A program made the position numbers and the translations under genes. From Willaertia magna (lineage: Eukaryota > Heterolobosea > Eutetramitea > Acrasida > Naegleriidae), in NCBI GenBank assembly GCA_902984215.1, contig CADWAF010001251.1, positions 62,001 through 126,000 of the forward strand: a stretch of DNA of 64,000 nt, read 5' to 3'. This document shows, one piece after another, positions 59,262 through 64,000 of this stretch. Numbering within the stretch: position 1 is the first letter of the stretch; each line of letters starts with the position of its first letter. Under the pieces are notes generated by a model. It did not search any database. It worked only from the letters and a program-made list of their open reading frames with translations, and was not told the DNA's origin.

Positions 59262-60567
59262 TTATTGTGTTGCTGGTGTTTGTTTGAGACCTAACGAGCT
59301 TAAATTGGAAGCCAACCATGACCTGTTACTGACGGCATAATAAACCAATCCACCTATTATACTCATAAGAGCTGTAGTTTTAAAAACACCAAAACCCTCA
59401 CTTTCAACTTTATCTTCGCATTTAACTCTAATTTCTTTACAGATTTTTCTCGTTTCTTCAGCAGAAGGGTCATTACAGGGAATTTTTCTTTCTATTTCTT
59501 TGGCAAAATAACAAAACATTGACTTGACCGCATTAATATCCTTAGAGTGTAATAATATTCTACAAGTTAATCCTTTTCTTATCTTAACATTTTTCTTCAT
59601 AACATCTCTATTATTATAAATTTCATTTAAGGTAGCAATAGCCATCACTTGTGGAATAGCACAAAAACTAAAAATCTTTGGATCTTTAATTTTGGTCATA
59701 TATTCTAAACTGTCAACAGCCTGGCTTAATGCATTAGTAACTAATGCATTTAAAGTATGAACTGCTGCTTTAATGTTCTTTGCATCCTTTAATTCTTCTA
59801 CTTTCTCTATTCCAAAACGTTGAAAAACTTCTGATGGCCAAAAAGCTCTATTTTCATCAATATCTTCCGCTAAATCTCTAATAATGTTTGTCTTTTGCAA
59901 AAACAAACCCATTAAATTTGATAAACTCTTTCTTTCAGCATCCTTACCAGTTCCACTTTGCCCTTCTTTATTTAATAACTCAGCCTTCTCACCATACGCA
60001 ATAAACATGTCTGTTAAACCAATTCCTACTAATCCAGCAACATAGTGACAGTATTCATCAAATTCTTCAATAGAAGTAACCCCTTTCATATTAATAGTAT
60101 CAGCCATTCCTTCACCCATTCTTTTGGTGACATCTTTTATAACTACTTTATATTTCATCTAAAGTGACATAGGCCCTACAAACATGGTGGAATTTCATCA
60201 TTAATTCTTCATAATGAGGACAAGCTTTTAATGAAGAACCACAATTGTCTAAATGAAAATTAGAATCTTCTATTCTTTCGTGGAAAGTTCTTAATAATTC
60301 ATCCTTTTCTTTTGTTTTATCTTTCAAGTATTCGGTATCGTCTTCAACAGTATCTAGTCCTCTAAGAACTAGATAGAATATGCATATCTAATCTGTAAGG
60401 CTTCACATTCAACAATAAAAACTTACTGGTTCTTTTAATTCTTCGGGAAGCTCTTGAATAACAACGGCAAAACTGCGAGTAACTTGGTTTAACTTTTCGT
60501 AACAAAAATTCCAATCTTCATTACTAGGGGGAGGTGGCAACATATGGAAAAACTTTAAGTAGAGCAT
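59262..60567 (-). CDS. FDFT1: Squalene synthase
   Basis: Three exons (60567-60427, 60387-60184, 60158-59262) give 413 residues. The first intron is 39 nt (GTAAGT...ATTAG); the second appears to be only 25 nt (GTTTGT...TTTAG). Both splices restore conserved blocks: the first joins to I-C-I-F-Y-L-V-L-R-G-L-D-T-V-E-D-D, and the second to M-K-Y-K-V-V-I ahead of the Arg-Met-Gly motif. Asp-rich motifs D-T-V-E-D-D (59-64) and R-D-L-A-E-D (209-214), and the core Y-C-H-Y-V-A-G-L-V-G-I-G-L, are intact. It couples two farnesyl diphosphates to squalene, the first committed step to sterols, at the ER. A C-terminal hydrophobic segment (about 385-400) anchors it. Confidence 0.9.
60159..60183 (-). other. Candidate 25-nt intron in squalene synthase
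   Basis: Between the second and third exons the direct read-through reaches a stop within a few codons. Removing these 25 nt (GT...AG) keeps the frame and the family alignment. This is well under the 39-92 nt of the other introns here. Confidence 0.6.
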
Positions 60568-60716
60568 GGAACTTAGCTCTTGAGTCTTTGGAATGGGAGC
60601 AATGGCATCTTCTTTTTTTCATAAAGTTTCGGACAGATGCCAGGTAGAAATGGTTTAGAAGGAGAAAGAGTGGCATTGTAAATTGATAGATTTCTGGCAG
60701 GCTAAAGGATTATCAT

Positions 60717-60956
60717 TTATTTCTTACAGTTAGTTAATACAAAAAACAACCCCAATAAAACCCCTGGAAGCCATAAACGCACTGTTGCACAACACGTTAT
60801 TCCCAACCACAAGTACCTTCCAACATATGCACTATCATTATCGTCACTATCTTCGTCTGGCGAAACAAAGAAACTGATATAAACAGCGGCTGGTGGAAAC
60901 ACAAACGTCAGCAAGACAAGAAGGAAAGTATAGAGAGGTGTTTGTTCTGTGGTCAT
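60717..60956 (-). CDS. Small two-helix membrane protein, possibly Pmp3-like
   Basis: 79 residues with two hydrophobic segments (about 8-28 and 50-75) around an acidic Asp/Glu-rich loop. F-P-P-A-A-V-Y near the first helix and W-L-P-G-V-L-L-G near the second recall the Pmp3/UPF0057 pattern (P-P-x-x-V ... I-P-G), but the loop is longer, so membership is uncertain. Pmp3 proteins affect membrane potential and salt tolerance. The ATG is in a usable context. Confidence 0.5.
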   Translation of the reverse strand: MTTEQTPLYTFLLVLLTFVFPPAAVYISFFVSPDEDSDDNDSAYVGRYLWLGITCCATVRLWLPGVLLGLFFVLTNCKK

Positions 60957-61051
60957 TTTTAAATCCTTGGTTTTGCTTTTTAGTTTGTTTCAGAACTCAC
61001 TAGAAACATACCCCACTAAGGCAAAAAGAAATGATTGTACGGTAAAACCTT

Positions 61052-61980
61052 TTATTTCAATAAATTGCTTACAAGGTCTTTAAAGCTAGGCAGGGAAAAG
61101 GTTGTATTGCCTGTGGTGTTTGTTGTTAGTTGTGGTTGTGTTACTGGACTGTTTTGTACATATAACCCAAAATTCATGTGAGGAGGGGACATTAAATTGT
61201 TTTGAGAATAATACCTGCTTATTCCTGGTTGTTGTGGGGGTATCAGAACAACTGAATTATTATTATAATAATTACTATTATTTTGAATGCAATTAGGAGG
61301 TATCAGCGAATTCGTGTTATTAGGATTTGAAAAGTGAGAATTGTATATCATCGAGTTAGAATGGTCATCTTGTAATATATTACTGTTACTATTATTATTC
61401 AAATTATAAGGATAATTATAATATTGTAAATTTGGAGAATATTGAGGAACATATTCTACTTCTTTTTTGATATTACTGTTATGATTACTTTTTAGTTGAG
61501 GCATGTTATTACTATTGTTGGGTATTAGATTATCTGGTTGAAAAGAGTTTGTAGTGCTGCTTGCATTATCCGAGTTAGATGAAGAAATATCTTCTTTTAA
61601 CAAAGATTTCTTTGGTGGTCTTCCTCTCTTCTTGCCTGTTTCTAAATCTACACACTCAACACCTAACTTTGTACATCTACTACATGGACGTTCATGTGAA
61701 CATCTTTTCTTTGCTTGTCTGCAACCTTTACATGCCTTTATAAATAAATTTATTAAGATTAATGGAAAATGAAATATTTAATGTAATTACTTACAATTTT
61801 ATTTCTCTTGTGTTTCGTTGAATTTTTCTTTGTTTTCTTTTGTTTTGTTATTCCTGAAAAATCTAAACTGTTATCAACCAAAACAATAGTTGGAGCAATT
61901 GTTGAATGATTGTTATTATTACATGTATTGTTATTGCAGCAAGTAGCAGTGTTGAAATTATGACAAACACTTGGGGACAT
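61052..61980 (-). CDS. Zn2Cys6 zinc-cluster transcription factor with AT-hook
   Basis: Two exons (61980-61795 and 61735-61052) across a 59-nt intron give 289 residues. Directly after the splice lies a canonical binuclear cluster: Cys at 64, 67, 74, 80, 83 and 90 (C-x2-C-x6-C-x5-C-x2-C-x6-C) with R-Q-A-K-K-R between. A Lys-rich run precedes it and an AT-hook-like K-K-R-G-R-P-P-K-K follows. The rest is Asn/Ser/Pro-rich, typical of an activation region, ending F-S-L-P-S-F-K-D-L. These factors bind CGG-type half-sites as DNA-binding regulators, best known in fungi. No fungal-type middle homology domain is present. Neither exon alone shows the full zinc cluster with its basic flank, so the gene is easy to miss. 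Confidence 0.82.
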
Positions 61981-62268
61981 GGAGTAAATAAACAATGAAT
62001 AGTCTTTTTAATTGCTTTTTTTTGTGGGAATTGGTGGCTACTGGAAAGTACCGCCAAGTAGGCATGAACTACTTTTTTTGTTGTCGGTTAGCACCCGAAT
62101 AAATCTTACGTCATTAAAACTTAAATCCGTAAATATAAAACTTTTGTAATTTAGTAAAGCGAATTGTTGATTTTGATGTATTCTTCTGGCTATGGTAAGG
62201 CGGTTCTTTCAGTTTTTTATGTCCTTGTGAGGGATTTCTACAAAATTTTCTACGATTTCTAACAATTT

Positions 62269-63243
62269 CTAACAGTCTATAAAGTCACCAACTGTTTTAA
62301 TAAAATCTTTTGGGTTATCTACGTGAGTCCAGTGTCCTGCTTTATCTATGGTCTTTAGTGTGTGTTGAGGAAAGAAATGATTTGTTGTTTCTTCGTATTT
62401 ATCTGTTACATACATAGATTTAGATCCCCTCATCACCAATATATTGTCCTTATTGTATTGAACAGTAGGAAATAATTCAGCTAAATGATTTTCTTGTAAT
62501 TTGAATGGAAATCCACCAATTTCGATCAAGTATTGTTCAATTATATCCAAATTACATCTCCATTTCCAACCAATTGCTTCAATATTTGAGTTACTATCTG
62601 TTGTTACCCTTGTTAGGTTCATTAATAAAAACCCTCTCACATCACTTGTTATTGTTCCATTGCTTAATTCTTTCAGTTGTCTATCTGCATCAGCCCTTGT
62701 TTTAATTTTACTTAAATTCATTTGTTTCATTGCCTTAACATGATTATGTATTGACCATCTATTATCCCTTGTATAATCAACAGGAGAAATATCTACAACT
62801 ATTGCTTTTTCAATTCTATTTAAAAAACTTGTATTATTATTTAATTTTTCTCTTAATAATAAATTCATTGTAGCCTTTCCAGACATTGAGTGACCAACTA
62901 AATTGACTTTCTCAATATTTAACTCGTCCATTAAGTTCATTATATCATCTGATAGGTCATCATAGGTCATACTATTTACATGTTCACTTCTGCCATGATT
63001 TCTAACATCAAGTAAGAAAGCTCTTCTATTGTATTTAGACAACAAAGTGGAGCAATAAGTATTCATTAGTGAGATATAATTTTGACTACTTCCTAATAAA
63101 CCATGCATTAAAATTATTGGACTAGCTTCATATTTTTCTTTCATTCCTATTGTACTTATGTACTGTTCCTTTGTTAATAAGTTTCCGACCTTGTCAATTG
63201 TTAAATAAAACAACTCGTTCTTCTTTGCAACGCTTTTTAACAT
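62269..63243 (-). CDS. Alpha/beta hydrolase, ABHD11-like
   Basis: 324 residues. I-I-L-M-H-G-L-L-G-S-S-Q-N-Y carries the oxyanion-hole HG, and L-L-D-V-R-N-H-G-R-S is the second family motif. The nucleophile elbow G-H-S-M-S-G, an acid in the D-K loop and G-H-W-T-H complete the triad. R-N-H-G-R-S with G-H-S-M-G-G-like K-A is typical of ABHD11 and related mitochondrial thioesterases or lipases. The short N-terminal lead with Lys (MLKSVAKKNE) may be a weak mitochondrial signal. The substrate is not known. Confidence 0.85.
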   Translation of the reverse strand: MLKSVAKKNELFYLTIDKVGNLLTKEQYISTIGMKEKYEASPIILMHGLLGSSQNYISLMNTYCSTLLSKYNRRAFLLDVRNHGRSEHVNSMTYDDLSDDIMNLMDELNIEKVNLVGHSMSGKATMNLLLREKLNNNTSFLNRIEKAIVVDISPVDYTRDNRWSIHNHVKAMKQMNLSKIKTRADADRQLKELSNGTITSDVRGFLLMNLTRVTTDSNSNIEAIGWKWRCNLDIIEQYLIEIGGFPFKLQENHLAELFPTVQYNKDNILVMRGSKSMYVTDKYEETTNHFFPQHTLKTIDKAGHWTHVDNPKDFIKTVGDFIDC

Positions 63244-63403
63244 TTTTTAAAGACAATTTTTACAAAACAAGCCTTCAAAGATGATGGCAATTTATTTTAG
63301 GCGGGATTCTTCCCTTCTTTTAAAAAAAATTGAATAAACAACAGAACATTACTCTATTGTTACTTTATGTCAATTAAAAGGTACAGTCATAATTAATACC
63401 AAA

Positions 63404-64000
63404 ATGAAAGAGGATATAGATACGAATGTAAAAAACGAAAATAAATTAATTATTCCAAAATCACCTAGTGTATCATTTAGAAAAGAAGTTAATGATTCAA
63501 ATGATATAGTATTTACAAAAATATTAATGATTTACACAGGTGGTACAATTGGTATGAAGAAAAGTAATGAAGGATATGTTCCTGCAAAAGGTTATTTAAA
63601 AAAGAAATTATCACAATTGTCACAATTTAATGATGAAAAACATCGTAAAATTTATTTAAAATCTGTTGGAATTATAACAAATGAAGATACTCCACAAACT
63701 GAACAAGTTAAATTAGAACAATGGTTTGCTACACCAAGAAGTGATGAAGGAACTGTTGCTTTATATCAGTTACTTGAATTTGATCCAATTTTAGATTCTA
63801 GTAATATGGGTAATTATTTTTAAAATTAAATATAAGTTTATTAATATTTATTAAATTGTAGGATATAAAGATTGGGTTAAAATTGCAGAATGTATTTCAG
63901 ATCATTACAATTTATTTGATGTTGTAAGTTTTATATTAAGATATTATTAATTTACAAAAATATATTTTAAAAATAGTTTATTGTTTTACATGGAACAGAT
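63404..64000 (+). CDS. L-asparaginase, cytosolic type I (3' partial)
   Basis: Three exons are visible (63404-63809, 63862-63923, 63977 to the window end) with introns of 52 nt (GTAATT donor) and 53 nt. The first catalytic Thr lies in Y-T-G-G-T-I-G; the second block F-I-V-L-H-G-T-D is reached exactly at the edge, and D-S-S-N-M-G joins correctly across the first intron. The enzyme hydrolyses Asn to Asp and ammonia. Vertebrate cytosolic members of this type (ASPG) also carry ankyrin repeats, which would lie beyond the window. No signal peptide, so it is cytosolic. Confidence 0.88.

Noticed and set aside
1..64000. CRISPR arrays, insertion sequences, retroelements, viral genes
   Set aside because: No spaced repeats, terminal repeats, transposase, reverse transcriptase or capsid motifs seen; low-complexity Asn/Gln runs are ordinary protein linkers.

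Overview
This window reads as nuclear DNA of a heterolobosean amoeboflagellate, most likely Naegleria or a close relative. I base that on the AT-rich base composition, densely packed genes on both strands, few and very short introns (mostly 40-60 nt with a GTAAGT donor), strongly AT-ending codons, and the mix of gene families: flagellar, P5B ATPase, RGS, hemerythrin, squalene synthase, and a PWWP-TFIIS fusion like those of kinetoplastids. The genus is inferred from content, not from a database match. I found 37 protein genes (two run off the window ends), two tRNAs, one 5S rRNA and one candidate structured RNA. I assembled 22 introns by hand; all keep the reading frame, so several neighbouring open frames are exons of one gene.

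Region by region. 1-7.5 kb: an ankyrin-repeat protein ending in a hemerythrin-like domain, then a 1,738-residue kinase-NACHT-HEAT protein with the layout of a STAND/NLR-type sensor. 7.6-14.5 kb: tRNA-Lys, alpha-actinin, a low-complexity protein with a myristoylation-type start, a secreted SIMPL-domain protein, and GPN2. 14.7-15.8 kb: a secreted precursor built from repeated cationic amphipathic cassettes separated by acidic x-x-A-D spacers. This is the best candidate for an undescribed system. 15.9-29.5 kb: a membrane-anchored degenerate S33-type hydrolase, a USP47-like deubiquitinase, a zinc-ribbon HIT protein divergent from PWWP-TFIIS, a PKA-like kinase, an unknown gene, and a DRC10-like flagellar protein.

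29.5-40 kb: a P5B ATPase, an AlkB-type oxygenase, CHMP1, a GC-richer hairpin-rich stretch, a small tail-anchored protein, tRNA-Leu, a tail-anchored GNAT, and NAF1 with a SAP domain. 40-51.7 kb: a Crinkler/RHS-like P-loop protein, an RCC1-repeat gene with no ordinary start, a GT61 glycosyltransferase, an MEKK-like kinase divergent from an RGS-SAM protein, a ZIP transporter, a five-exon cathepsin B-like protease, and a PLAC8 protein. 51.8-64 kb: an RNA and transcription cluster (CLP1, PUM3, TFIIF-alpha), NDUFA12, a HAD nucleotidase, 5S rRNA, squalene synthase with an apparent 25-nt intron, a small membrane protein, a Zn2Cys6/AT-hook regulator, an ABHD11-like hydrolase, and the start of a cytosolic-type L-asparaginase.

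Most genes are unrelated housekeeping genes, as expected for a eukaryote without operons. The genes that may share a theme are those touching host/prey interaction or defence: the cationic-peptide precursor, the kinase-NACHT-HEAT protein, the cathepsin and the SIMPL protein. I see no transposon, CRISPR array, virus or clear recent horizontal insertion.
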